64,000 nt of DNA from positions 18,786,001 through 18,850,000 of the forward strand of contig OX485806.1 of the NCBI GenBank assembly GCA_950295325.1. Reading direction: 5' to 3'. This DNA comes from Polytrichum commune (taxonomy: Eukaryota; Streptophyta; Polytrichopsida; Polytrichales; Polytrichaceae). Shown one piece after another: positions 37,381 through 47,769 of this stretch. Numbering within the stretch: position 1 is the first letter of the stretch; each line of letters opens with the position of its first letter. Under the pieces are notes generated by a model. The model was given only the letters and a program-made list of their open reading frames with translations, was not told where the DNA came from and ran no database searches. Both the position numbers and the translations under genes were made by a program.

Positions 37381-38066
37381 GAAATATTTGAATGACATTT
37401 TGCATATAGAGTTCATACTTTGGGGGAGGTCATAATTCTTAAATCTTGCAACGATGTGTGCTGTGCACAGTGTCCTTGTGGTAAAGACTTGGCCTCTCTT
37501 AAAGTGTGAAGTTTATGATGCTTGTCTCTTAGAAATTGCAACCATGACAATAGAGTTAATATGTATATTGTGTTAGGCATTAGATACGTAGGTTAAATTG
37601 GCATTAACTTCATTTGTGCTAATGGTTTGACATTACTGGTCTTATTCTTTTGTAGGTGAAGAAAAAGAGTATTTATCAAGTCCTAGCGTGAAAAGCTTTC
37701 AGAACTACTTTTACTAGAAGTTGAGCTTGCAAACTCACGGTTTTCTTTGGAAGTTGATTTTACTAGTGTTCATATCGGTGAGTGCTTCTTTTTTCAAGGC
37801 CAAAGTGTATGTTGAGGTGGATGACAACCAATTTGTTATAAATATGTATGTGAATATGTGTGAAATATTTGAATGACATTCTGCATATAGAATTCATACT
37901 TTGGGGGAGGTCATAATTCTTAAATCTTGCAACGATGTGTGCTATGCACAGTGTCCTTGTGGTAAAGACTTGGCCTCTCTTAAAGTGTGAAGTTTATGGT
38001 GCTAGTCTCTTAGAAATTACAACCATGACAATAGAGTTAATATGTATATTGTGTTAGGCATTAGAT
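37381..38066 (+). repeat. Direct duplication, 205 bp, 481 bp apart
   Basis: 37,381-37,585 and 37,862-38,066 are nearly identical (from gaaatatttgaatgacatt to gtgttaggcattagat). No open frame is present. The spacing sequence includes ttttgtagGTGAAGAAAAAG, so a small duplicated exon cannot be excluded. Confidence 0.88.
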
Positions 38067-38271
38067 GGAGGGTGCCATTGTCGCCGTCCTCTTGCATTTG
38101 GTCATGAATATGACAATGTATTCCAATAAGGAATCAACATTTTATCTATCTGGAGTTGTAGTTTAGTTCTCTAAATAATGCTCCTGATGATGTCATAGTT
38201 TGATTTTGCACTTTCAAAACATATATTCTAATAAGTTATTGGTTTTGAATGATTTAGGATCATTGACAAAA

Positions 38272-39523
38272 ATGAGGATCAAGGTGGCCAAGGCTAATGT
38301 AACGTGTGATATATGTCTCATTGAGATCACCAACAAAGCTAAACACATCGAGCGCCATACCTTAGGTAACAAGCATCAGAGGATGCTTGAGCTGATTTTG
38401 AAGAAATATATTTTAGAATCCTGGAACTTTCAATGGATAAAAAGTAACAATACATTCGTGTGTTTAACTTGTTTGGAGCCTATAGACAACAACCTCAGTT
38501 TTAAAAGGATGAAGCGACATTTCAAGTCCCAGCATCAACCATTTTCTTCTTCAACGGACTATACAGTGGAGATTTTCAAAGTTTTCAGAAAGAATAAATA
38601 TTATGAATCAAGTGAGTATGATTTTGAGGAAGAGAAGAAAAATTTTAAGACAATGGAAGGTCTGGTACGTATGGTGGATGGATTTGAAAATTTATTGAGA
38701 GTTTTGAGGTTGAATGTTTTTCCAGTATCTGATCATTCAAGATTTTATGCAATGGCATTCATTCTTGAGGAGCACGGAAAAAGTACCAACAGAGGTAAAT
38801 CAAAGGGAGAATCGAGGATGGTCATGTATGGGCAATATGAGAACCATTCATGTGGATGGTTTATTCATCCCCATGAGAGTTTATATGCTTTGTCAGAGAT
38901 TTTTATTCAGGAAGTATCAAAATGGCTTCAAATTTCATTTCCCGATGTTATGAAGACTTTGGACAAAAACTTTGAAAATGAAGGTCTTTTGGGAGGAGAC
39001 GGTCATTTTGGTAACACTCATTTTACTCTATTTTCAGTTACTAGGGATTATTATTGTTGTCCTCATGACGATGATACCGACTATGGATATGGGTTTATAG
39101 TATGGTTTTTTCCTGATGGGAAGCTTGAGGTGGAAGAACAACCAAGTTTCTGGCTCCCAGAATACAAGGTACGGTGTACACCAATAGCGGGAGCAACATT
39201 TCTTTTAAATTCAAAGACTACTGTTCATTGTACAACGCGACCAGTTCAAGTTGGTGTTTTAGGTATTGCTTTGGTACAAAAAAGGTCATTTATGTTACGC
39301 TTGAAAAAAAGTCTGGATAATCCTTCAAGCAAGATTGGACTGGCGTATTTCAAAGCCAAGAGAACTTATGAAGCTAGACGGGTAAGGAAATTCATTTATG
39401 TTGTTAATTTTTGAAATTGTTTAAACTTGTTATTTATTTTATGATGAATTTTAATAGTTTTCTTCATTGTGATGCTTTCAGGAGCATTATCAGGGAACTA
39501 GAGTAGCAAAAGGTTTCTACTAG
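38272..39523 (+). CDS. Two-zinc-finger 2OG-Fe(II) dioxygenase, TET/JBP-like
   Basis: Predicted oxygenase of the double-stranded beta-helix fold, possibly acting on modified nucleic-acid bases. Exon 1 is 38,272-39,381 and exon 2 is 39,482-39,523 (AGACGG|GTAAGG ... tttcAG|GAGCAT, phase 0), giving 383 residues. Two N-terminal zinc fingers are visible: Cys12, Cys15, His29, His35, and a second CxxC...RHFKSQH (about 66-94), BED-like in spacing. The catalytic pattern is HDD at 265-267 (HxD), a distal His319 in TTVHCTT, and Lys337/Arg338 as candidate 2OG-binding residues, matching HxD...H...R/K. The intervening segment (FPDGKLEV, IAGATFLL) fits the core strands. TET/JBP-like dioxygenases are known as cargo of fungal KDZ transposons, and this gene lies just inside the T2 right end. 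The dioxygenase call is fairly sure. The TET/JBP placement is inference; a protein-acting prolyl hydroxylase relative is the alternative. Confidence 0.68.
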
Positions 39524-39732
39524 TAGATATTTATGTAATTAGTAATAGAGTTGTTTGTTTATCCATTTCTTTAACTTTGTAATTGTTCTTACTTTTGTAT
39601 GAACATTGAATCTCATAATCTTAGTTTCGGGACCCAGCACTTAGCAACAAGAGTGCTGAAACTTTGAGTGTCTTCGGTCTCGACTTTCAGGGGTATGGAC
39701 TTTAAAAAAAAAAAGTATGGACCGGTATTGGT

Positions 39733-39754
39733 CCACTCAACCATGCATCCACCC
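39733..39754 (-). repeat. T2 right terminal inverted repeat
   Basis: The exact reverse complement of 28,829-28,850, followed by TA at 39,755-39,756. Confidence 0.85.
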
Positions 39755-39756
39755 TA

Positions 39757-40638
39757 GGGGTTTTGAGTCCTATCTAGCTCTCTGTTGGTGAGGCTTCTCC
39801 CTCTCTTTGGCCCAGGATTTTCGAACCATAATTCTCTGCATTGAAGGGCATTTGACACTGCTCGCATCGCTTAAACTTCAGCACCTGGGGTTGCTTGAAT
39901 TCCCATGTGTTCCTGCGCATTCACTCATCTTCAAGCCTGTTGTGCCGAAAACATAGCCAAATGTTCCGAGGCGACTGAATTTCAAGCAGTCATTGTTTCA
40001 AAAGCGATGAACTTTATGTGGAAAACCAGTTCTTCACCCAATACTTAAACCAAAAAACAGGTTTTTAGAATGAGTTCGACTTGCCACTACCAATGCCATC
40101 TAATTACCAGCCAATTCACAGGGGCTACAGGTCCACTCTCTGATCATCCCAGGCATGGATAATATGTTCTATAAGTTATCATAAGACCATGGCAGCTTCT
40201 AAAAACAAAACAATGTCACAGCATAGGGTAAATGCCATCATCTTAGTTTTAAATACCACTTAGATGTACCATGACATTCTCATACTGTACTTGAATTTGA
40301 GACATTTATAATAAAACAGGGCCTGCAATTCTATGCATAGAAATTCCACTTGGACACCTGAGATGCAAGAGGAGACTTTCAAAGAATACTTGAGGACAAT
40401 CGCAAAAGAAGAAATTCAAAGAATACCTGAGGACACTCAAGAACGTTCTATTTCCTTGTAGGTTCAAAAATAATTCCATATTTCAAGGTTCATAAGATCA
40501 AGGACCTTGATTCAAGAATAAAGCCAAGTGACAAGCTCTCAGTGTTTGACGGCTGACTCTTACCTAGCTATATCTTGGAATAAAGCCCTTTCCCATCACC
40601 CTAGAGTCAACTATCACAAAACCGTGAAGATAATGCAA
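39757..40638. other. Gene-free spacer between T2 and the split LTR
   Basis: No coding frame or recognisable repeat is visible. Confidence 0.4.
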
Positions 40639-40643
40639 TCTTC

Positions 40644-41497
40644 TGTTGCGCACCTCTCCATGAGGAGTGCCCGAAACACCATGGGCACAAGGGGGACCCC
40701 GGAGTGACACCCGGGACTTGTGGCGCCGTTGGTGAGAGGGCCCAAGTGATCCTAGTGTGGATGAGGTCCCCGGGCGTTGGGAACGCCTCCCATCCACGAA
40801 GACTAGGAGGCACAAGGGTAAGGCCATGAGCTATGCGTAGCTCATGGCGTAGTGATTCTAGAATGCTCAAGAACACCTCAATCGGAGGTGTGAGCTAGGA
40901 GTTATGGCCATTTGAGTGGGGCGCTGTCCCGGGACAGCGCCCTGCTACAGCGGTGCCTGGGAGTGATTCCCGGGACTGCCAAGGTTCAAACAGGCATAAC
41001 TTCCTCACCACTTGCCCGAATGGGGCAAGTGAGGAGTCCATCGGCATCTACGTGAAGCGTAGATGAAGATGGAGTGGTTGGTTGCTGGAATCAGACATCA
41101 TACAAGGAAGTTATGATGGTCTGAAGCTGCTGGGGGCTTCTAGGCCCAGCGGCTAAGGGAAAATGTCCACTTGGCCCCAACTCTTGGTAGAGAGACAAGA
41201 GGTTGGTTGACGGTGGGGTAGGGGCCCCTCGTAGAGTCCTAGAGGCTTATATGGGTGAGGTGGTGTGGCCTCACCCACCCGAGGCCGAACGGCACGGCCT
41301 CCATGGGCTTTGGCCCATTGTGAGGCCATAGTTGCCTAGTATGCTTCGGGTTGTTGTAGTGTTGCTCCGGCAACGCGATGATCAACATAAGATTGGACTT
41401 CCATGGATGGAAGTCCACATCTAAGGAGTGGTTACCGATTAAAGGGGTGAGTCCCGAAATCAAAGTAGGAGGGTTGGTTCCCCTCCTATGAACTAAT
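40644..41497 (-). mobile_element. Solo LTR, family A, copy 3, 3' part (interrupted)
   Basis: Minus-strand LTR sequence ending GGTGCGCAACA (reading on the minus strand), with TCTTC outside at 40,639-40,643. The missing 5' 129 bp lies at 63,725-63,853, on the far side of T1, with a matching TCTTC at 63,854-63,858. Together the parts make 983 bp, collinear with the 973-bp copy 1. Confidence 0.9.
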
Positions 41498-41525
41498 AAC
41501 ACTATATTAAACATTTCGGGACTTT
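41498..41525 (+). repeat. T1 left terminal inverted repeat
   Basis: 28 bp, an exact reverse complement of 63,697-63,724. It is followed by a second partly symmetrical block, cgggagtccc. Confidence 0.9.
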
Positions 41526-41564
41526 CGGGAGTCCCAAAGTGAAGATTTTTTTACATTTTGGGGA

Positions 41565-41825
41565 CATGGGAACATATTTATTGCTCCCAGGAACATGCAA
41601 CTAGCTTGTGGGAACGTGGGAACAATGAATTCAGACCATGTGAATGCCAGATGCGCACGTGGGAACCTATGTATGGGAACGTTAAAGCGAACGCATAAAC
41701 GCTCTATGGGAACATGGGAACGATATATGGGAACGTTGGGAACGCGGGAACGCTCTATGGGAACGTATGTGCGCACTGTGGAACGGGGGAACAAGAAGAC
41801 ATTTTGTGGCTACATGGGAACGGTG
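41565..41825 (+). repeat. T1 left subterminal GGGAAC repeats
   Basis: About 14 copies of GGGAAC, mostly followed by G or A and then T or C, are scattered over 260 bp. The same motif, inverted, occurs at the right end. Subterminal motif arrays of this kind bind transposase accessory proteins in other TIR elements. Confidence 0.85.
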
Positions 41826-42282
41826 TGTGGTCGCGGCAGGGTAGTGTGGTTTGCAAACGTGATAGAAGGGGTGTTTGTGGTGTGCACAGTGACAGACCGA
41901 GGGCTCATTAATACAAGTAAACCCAAACCCACATCCAAATACAAAGGATAGACCTTGCATTACATACTTCAAAGTTCAAATTACAACACTTCACATTAGA
42001 TAAATGAACCCACCCTCTATAATGCTGGTGGTTTCCATTAAGAGTTGCACGGGTACACCGTGCCCACAATGGGGTTCCATTTAGCTGCATAGTGTTGAAA
42101 TCAACAAAAATTGCACCCACATGTCCGAGAGGAGCCATGATGGTCTCCCATCGAGGAACCACCCCAAAAAAATTAGTACCAATCATTGGAGTATTTGATG
42201 TGGTGTCTCACATTGTCAAGGAAATCACATCTAATCATGAATCATTGTGTGACGACTACGATGTGGGTTTTCCAATCTCGCA
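41826..42282 (-). other. Probable 3' untranslated region of the DUF7869 gene
   Basis: There is no coding frame downstream of the stop at 42,283 on the minus strand. A minus-strand AATAAA lies near 41,575-41,580, a possible but distant polyadenylation signal. Confidence 0.35.
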
Positions 42283-45200
42283 TTACGAGGAAGGGTTGCC
42301 CCGAGCTCCCCGTCTACCAGTTGCACGGCCACGACCTCGAGTTCCATGTCCACCCCCTACATTTCCACGTCCACGACCTACTCGTCGCGCACTCGGCACA
42401 TCAACGTCCTCCTCAACCGCCATCCCTCCGCGCTCTTGCGCAGAACAACGGCGAAGGTTGTCTTTGGCAAATTCAATCTGCTCTGGTGGAATAGTAATCT
42501 TAAGGGGCTCAACATCTTCATGTGCAGGTAGAGGCCATGCTGCCAAGATGCAGTCAATTGGTTGCCAGTCGGGGATGGAATATTTCGAATCGGCTTTCCA
42601 CTTGAAGTTCGTGTTGGAGTCCCAACCATGGTATTTCTTTGTTATGTCTCTAGCAGTTGAAGTGGGAGTGAACCATTGTACCAGAATCTGACGGGGATGG
42701 TCCCCAGTGACGTTCAAGTTTGGTGGACACAAAGCTCGGCACACCCAAATGGGTCTATCAATATCTTGATCTTGGGGTCGAAGAATGAGGAAATGCCCCT
42801 CATGCACGTTGTCGGCAATGCGGAAAGCCGGTGCAGGTCGAAGGTTAGAGGGGCCCACATAATGGTCATCTGGTTGGTGTTCCTCACGAAGTTCACCAGT
42901 ACTCATGAAAGGATGTGCGTCCCTTTCGATTCGGGAGGATGGCCAGAATCCCTCCTGGAGTGCCAATCCCGCAGTGTACACATTTGTGAGGGGTGCCCGT
43001 AATGCCTCCAGTACCCCAGTCCAGTATTGTAAAAGATGTGTTTGTGAGCCCCTATATGCTCCGGTCATGTCATGGTCACATATAGATTGCCAGTAGTCAA
43101 CAAACCCTTGCAACCCAACAAGAACATCGTCCAGTTTTGCCATTTCTCGAGGTTTAGCAGGGTAAGGTTCCCCAGGTGGGAAAACTGGCTCCCCCTTTAT
43201 GTTGGATTTCCACATCAATATGCCATCCTTGGGCAACCATTCATCATGCGTACTAAGCACCTTGTAATGCATGACGGGCCAACCATCATCCCGTACAACA
43301 AATTTGAATTGTTGGGCTTTCGTATGGCCAATGAGTTTGTCTTGGCCATCAGGAATGTACTCACTAACAAAAGCCCTCCAATCTGGAAGCTCCTCTATCA
43401 TATGTGGGATGATAGGGACCTTCTCCATGTCCATGTATGATTTCATGAGCAAGGGGATAGTGGGGTAATCATGTTCACGCAAGTCCATACTCCATCTACC
43501 AAATGAAGCGTCAATGTCGTCATGTGTATGACCAACTAAAAGGTAAGACACGTGGACCTCTGTGAATATACCTTTGGCCGTGAGCATGGACCAAAATGCC
43601 TTCACATATCTACACTTGTTGTCCTTCCAACAATTATCGAGTTGAACATGCAAAACGGGTGGAAGCGAGACAGCTGGAATAGGCTCACTAGGTGGAGGTC
43701 GTAATCCTGACAAACATACATCACTCCCATGAAGAACAGCACGATAAAGCGGTGACCGACCCGCACCATGGAATAGCATGCGAGATGATGAAGCCGGGGG
43801 CTGTTCCAAATCGCGAAGAAGCCTCGCAAATGAGCCCACAGTATGGTTGCAATCACCAGGATACAAATCCAATGCATAATGAGCATATCTCTCATCTCCA
43901 TGGCCATGAGCCATCATGCCTGTCACGGAAAGTGGTAGTTTCGTGAACATATCAGTGTCTTTGTTCTTGTTAGCAAAGCATGGAGATGCAGTTTTGCCAT
44001 GGTCCATTTTGTCGTGAATGATGGTCAAAACCTTGCGCGGATGCTCAATGGACAACGCTCTCATACAACGGTAAGCATTACGAGCGGATTCTTGCTGTGC
44101 CTGGTGCTTCTCCAACTGCTTGGAAAACCCGGTGTGTGCGGCAGAACCTTTAACATGTTGAAGAATAATAGCCATAAGTGAATCGCATTTCCCACAGCGA
44201 GCAAAATTGTCCCCTGCTCTTTTTGTCACGTAGTGCTTAAAATAATTCTGTCTTATTTGGCTCAGAGTCGAAAGAGAGATTGGTTGCAACCCACATTTGT
44301 CATTCACCTGAATATCATACCACATACAACATTTAGACAGCCACAGAAATGAGAACACCTGGATTGAGGCAATCACTAACAACACATTGAAAATGGACTA
44401 AGTGGAACATCGGGAGCCTACTAACCTGGTTGATTGTAACTAAAAATTTCTTCCATTTTGTGCCGCGAGGCAAGACCATCTCCACTACTCGAGTACCATT
44501 AGGCAAAGTGCGGGATTTATGAGGCATCATGTCCGCTTTGTCCTCTAAGAGGTTGGAAAGAGTGGCAGTGGCTTGCTGAGTGGACACACGATACCGTTTG
44601 GTGTTCAAGTTCCCATGGTCTCGTGGTCGCACCCCACAATTGAACTCTTGTCGATTTCTGTAGAACGCGGTTTTTGAAATCACAAATATGTGCCTCCATG
44701 CGATTAGGCAAATATCACGTCCACTAAGTGTTACCACATTCGTATGCCCCCCCGGAAGTGGATGTACTTGTCCGTGGACCTCAAGACGTTTTGCATGCCT
44801 CATCCTTGTGGAGCAATCATAAAATTCAGTTCGAAGAGCGAGAGCCTCATCTCTAGGAAAGAATCTAAGGCACTCGCGATCACAACACAAAACTGCAGAT
44901 AGTTGTTGTATGCTTGCATTGGTTAGTATTTGGGATTTTTTCGTTGGCTTACGACGCTCTGGTATCCTCGATGTTTCATACGCTCTCTTCCCGTCCTTCC
45001 TTCGCTTCTCCAGCGACTTGGTTTGTGCCCGTAATCTGTGGCCACTAACAAGGAGATGATGTGCCAGAGTGCAACCACCGTGGAAAACACGAGAGATTGG
45101 CCACGCCCTCAAAGCAAACATGGCCCCCATGTCCATCATGCCATGAATAGGCTCCATTATTAGTACACCAACGTGATCAGGTCCCAAACATTTGTCTTCC

Positions 45201-45476
45201 ACGCAGTCAATTGGGTTTACATTACGGCAAATTCCTTTTGCCATATTGTGTCCATGTTCATTCACAAGCATAACAGGCTTGTTCACCCAATCATCCCTAC
45301 GAAGTCCACTGCAATTCGGGTCAATATCTTCAACCGGAACAGTTTCATCTTCCGAGAATATTGCGTCGGAAAGGGATGACCCCTGCACAAACACTTCATT
45401 AGTAAAACATATTCCAACAAACAATGTGAAACATCTTAGTTTAGAAAACCACCTCTGTGGTAGATTCCGCATCCAT
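42283..45476 (-). CDS. DUF7869-type transposase-like protein, 1001 residues
   Basis: Probable transposition protein of T1. Three exons on the minus strand: 45,476-45,453, 45,382-44,426 and 44,307-42,283. Every junction is phase 0 (GAG|GTGGTT...gtgcAG|GGGTCA; CCAG|GTTAGT...attcAG|GTGAAT). The diagnostic DUF7869 block is LDNCWKDNKCRYV (Asp551), then LLVGHTHDDIDASFGRWS (583-600), which is the family's 'LDN..ENKNRY ... GHTH.DID..F' signature. A CxxC (Cys365, Cys368) and HDKMDHGK (426-431) precede it as in relatives, and I infer an RNase H-like active site from the conserved Asp residues. The last 34 residues are an Arg/Gly-rich tail typical of RNA or DNA contact. A 26-bp palindrome cluster lies 220-650 bp upstream of the ATG. 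No frame breaks were seen, so the gene may be active. Confidence 0.85.
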
Positions 45477-45698
45477 GTGCTCGGCCAATCTGCACAAGAA
45501 CACTTGCGCGGTCAGTGTTACAACTTAGGCCTAATATAGCTTCACGTACCATTCGCTATTGAATCATATTAGTGCTTGTACTCGCAATCACCAAACGTTT
45601 AAACTAAAAACACAACTGTAGATATCCTAAAGAACGAAAACTTCATCCTGTATTATCTGCCTTGTGACCTCACTAGATATCACCTATATCACCTGTTA

Positions 45699-45792
45699 CA
45701 ATATGTCGTGTATGTGGCGCGGGCATGCATCCCACTTTCACTCGATCGAGTGAAAGTGGGATGCATGCCCGCGCCACATACACGACATATTG
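45699..45792. repeat. Perfect 94-bp palindrome
   Basis: Every base from caatatgtcgtgtatg to its mirror catacacgacatattg pairs with its opposite, with the 26-bp core palindrome at the exact centre (45,745/45,746) and no spacer. It lies 223-316 bp upstream of the DUF7869 start codon. Confidence 0.97.
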
Positions 45793-45993
45793 GGCCCTTC
45801 ATGCCTTTTCTTTTCTCAGAAAATCCGGTCATAAATAGATGTTACCCAATCTATCCCACCCGATTAACACCTACCTCCCTCTATACATATTATTTGTGTC
45901 GATAATAAAAACGTCGATCACCAAACAATCACATCCTCTCCCCAGAAACTAATCACATCCTCATCCCCAAACAATCACATGTTCATCCCCATG

Positions 45994-46142
45994 CAATCGA
46001 CTCGCCAGCCCACTTTCACTCGATCGAGTGAAAGTGGTGGGCCTGCCAGCGCCGCGCCACAAAACTTTCACTCGATCGAGTGAAAGTGGGCTGGCGAGTC
46101 GATTGCAGGCCCACCACTTTCACTCGATCGAGTGAAAGTGTT
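45994..46142. promoter_or_regulatory. Palindrome cluster upstream of the DUF7869 gene, three copies 52 bp apart
   Basis: The core palindrome (half site CACTTTCACTCGA) is centred at 46,023, 46,075 and 46,127. Spacing is exactly 52 bp. Flanks of neighbouring copies are themselves inverted copies (tgcaatcgactcgccagccc against gggctggcgagtcgattgca), which makes a larger cruciform. The second copy has A in place of the outer C on its left side. Probable regulatory or binding sites. Confidence 0.85.
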
Positions 46143-46408
46143 GGGCCTCCCAGCGCCGGTTGTTCGGGCCGTACTGTACGGACTGCAGGGATGGGTACAG
46201 GGCCCCGCAAATATGGTGCCGCTGCAATGCTCCATGCATATGGAACGGCACATTGAACAGCGCCTCTTCGATCAGGTGTTTCTTGTTGCGTAGGACCGAA
46301 CCTTGTGTGAAATTGATCCCTGGAAGGGATAGAAAGAAGAATGTTGTGGTGTTGTGCTCCCTGGCACAAAGGGCGACAAAAGAGGGTTCGAGTGTGCTCC
46401 TTCCAGGC

Positions 46409-46416
46409 TTATATAG
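46409..46416 (-). promoter_or_regulatory. Candidate TATA box for the DUF7869 transcript
   Basis: The minus strand reads gactATATAAgcc here, upstream of a leader running toward 45,476. If it is used, the palindrome clusters at 45.7-46.1 kb would lie in the 5' leader or a leader intron. Position is the main support. Confidence 0.35.
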
Positions 46417-46575
46417 TCGGGTGTAGCAGAATTGGTGGGAGAAGTGCCCTAATCCAATTTTGAAGGTTCCCTCCCTTTCGTTTTAGGCCGTCACAGATCC
46501 GTATGTGGACGGCTTTTGATGCCTTTGGGTGGGTTTTTACATGCACCTTGATACAATTGTGTTAGTGGGATTGTT

Positions 46576-46830
46576 TTGCATTATTTTCGGCATGATGTGT
46601 TTAAGCCAATCCGGTCCACCCCCAATCCTGTAATGATAGTTAGCACATCGCCCACTCTTGGGCATCACTACTATGAGCGCGTACTACCTGTTGGTACGCC
46701 TTTGGATCCAAGTTTGATTGATGAGATGAAAACACGCCAGAATGTGGTCCTATCAACAGGTACCCTCAGCCCACCACTTCCATCGCACTTGTGGCATCAC
46801 ACCCTGCTATTGAGGCGCGTACAACGTTGA
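46576..46830 (+). CDS. Doubtful ORF, unknown
   Basis: I do not recognise this 84-residue frame (HYFRHDVFKPIRSTPN...LGHHYYERVLPVG...). Its composition is protein-like and it ends in a short basic tail. There is no ATG in good context, no adjoining exon with a matching phase and no family resemblance. It could be an exon remnant inside T1, or chance. Confidence 0.2.
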   Translation: MHYFRHDVFKPIRSTPNPVMIVSTSPTLGHHYYERVLPVGTPLDPSLIDEMKTRQNVVLSTGTLSPPLPSHLWHHTLLLRRVQR

Positions 46831-47189
46831 GGTACTCACAAGCGCTCATTGTCGTTGCAACCTACATTTGTGCACCGGCTTCAAGGTTGAAGATATTTGC
46901 ACCCCTAGACCTTGAATCTCTTGAAAATAAATGGATGTCCCCAACATGTCATAACAATTACAATTAAATCATCGGCCCTCATCCCAACGTATCTATGTAT
47001 GCTTGTAGTATTGCAGATAAATTGCCATGCTCCCAATGCTATCGGAGTGGTTTATGGCACCCCGATGAGTTCTCCTTCCGAAATTCATATTAACTATTTC
47101 AATATTAATCCAAAATTAATTATTATGTGGGTGGGTCCAATTTCCAATTACAATGTGCTTTGCACATCTCTCAACATTGACATAATGTC
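46831..47189. other. Non-coding stretch within T1
   Basis: Nothing recognised. Confidence 0.35.
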
Positions 47190-47487
47190 TTAATAACTTC
47201 CCAATAGAGGTTAGTAACTTCCCAACTTCCCAATAGAGGTTACTAGTAACTTCCCAATAGAGATTAATAACTTCCCAATAGAGGTTAGTAACTTCCCAAT
47301 AGAGATTAGTAACTTCCCAATAGAGGTTAGTAACTTCCCAATAGAGATTAGTAACTTCCCAACTTCCCAATAGAGGTTACTAGTAACTTCTCAATAGAGA
47401 TTAGTAACTTCCCAATAGAGGTTAGTAACTTCCCAATAGAGATTAGTAACTTCCCAACAGAGGTTAGTAACTTCCCAATAGAAGCAA
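47190..47487. repeat. 21-bp minisatellite, about 13 units
   Basis: Units of taacttcccaatagag(a/g)ttag alternate the A and G forms. A composite variant with a doubled aacttccc and gaggttactag occurs twice, which gives a longer period of about 143 bp. The minus strand is open and would read as a WEVTNLY repeat, which is a by-product of the 21-bp unit. Confidence 0.95.
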
Positions 47488-47737
47488 ATTAGGAAGGGGC
47501 TTATTAACCCCATTATAGTAACCCCATTGGGCTTATGGGGTTCAACAATTCATAAATTAAATTGGAAGAATTTGAAATTTGCGCCTCCAACTTCATCTGA
47601 GGATGCCGTCTCGAATTGACCCTAGACCCTTCTACCCTATTTAACAATTAGTCCAATACCCTAAATGAAAGGTGAAAAGTGCATGTGTGGGTTAATATTA
47701 GTGAAGATTGAGTAGCCTCTGGAGGCCCATCAGCCTA

Positions 47738-47769
47738 CTTAAACCCTAAACCCTAAACCCTAAACCCTA
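47738..47769 (-). repeat. Interstitial plant telomere repeat
   Basis: Four CCCTAAA units in a row. A second short run on the other strand (tagggtt units) lies at 49,021-49,050. Confidence 0.85.

Larger units (their letters stand above)
28829..39754. mobile_element. T2: 10.9-kb DNA transposon candidate with transposase, dioxygenase and host gene pieces
   Basis: Perfect 22-bp inverted repeats (starting GGGTGGATGCATGG, ending GTTGAGTGG) lie at 28,829-28,850 and 39,733-39,754. The dinucleotide TA lies immediately outside both (28,827-28,828 and 39,755-39,756). Sequence inward and outward of the repeats is unrelated between the two ends, as expected of short transposon termini and not of two inverted copies of a larger repeat. 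Between them lie a transposase-like gene, RPL21, 18S rRNA and CCB2/CCB4 pieces, and a zinc-finger 2OG-Fe(II) dioxygenase gene. TA is a short target duplication, so family assignment is open. Confidence 0.72.

Noticed and set aside
47116..47370. Minus-strand protein with WEVTNLY repeats
   Set aside because: A direct product of the 21-bp minisatellite unit; no start context or flanking coding sequence.
47738..47769. A true chromosome end
   Set aside because: Only four telomere units, internal to an element and flanked by long unique sequence on both sides.
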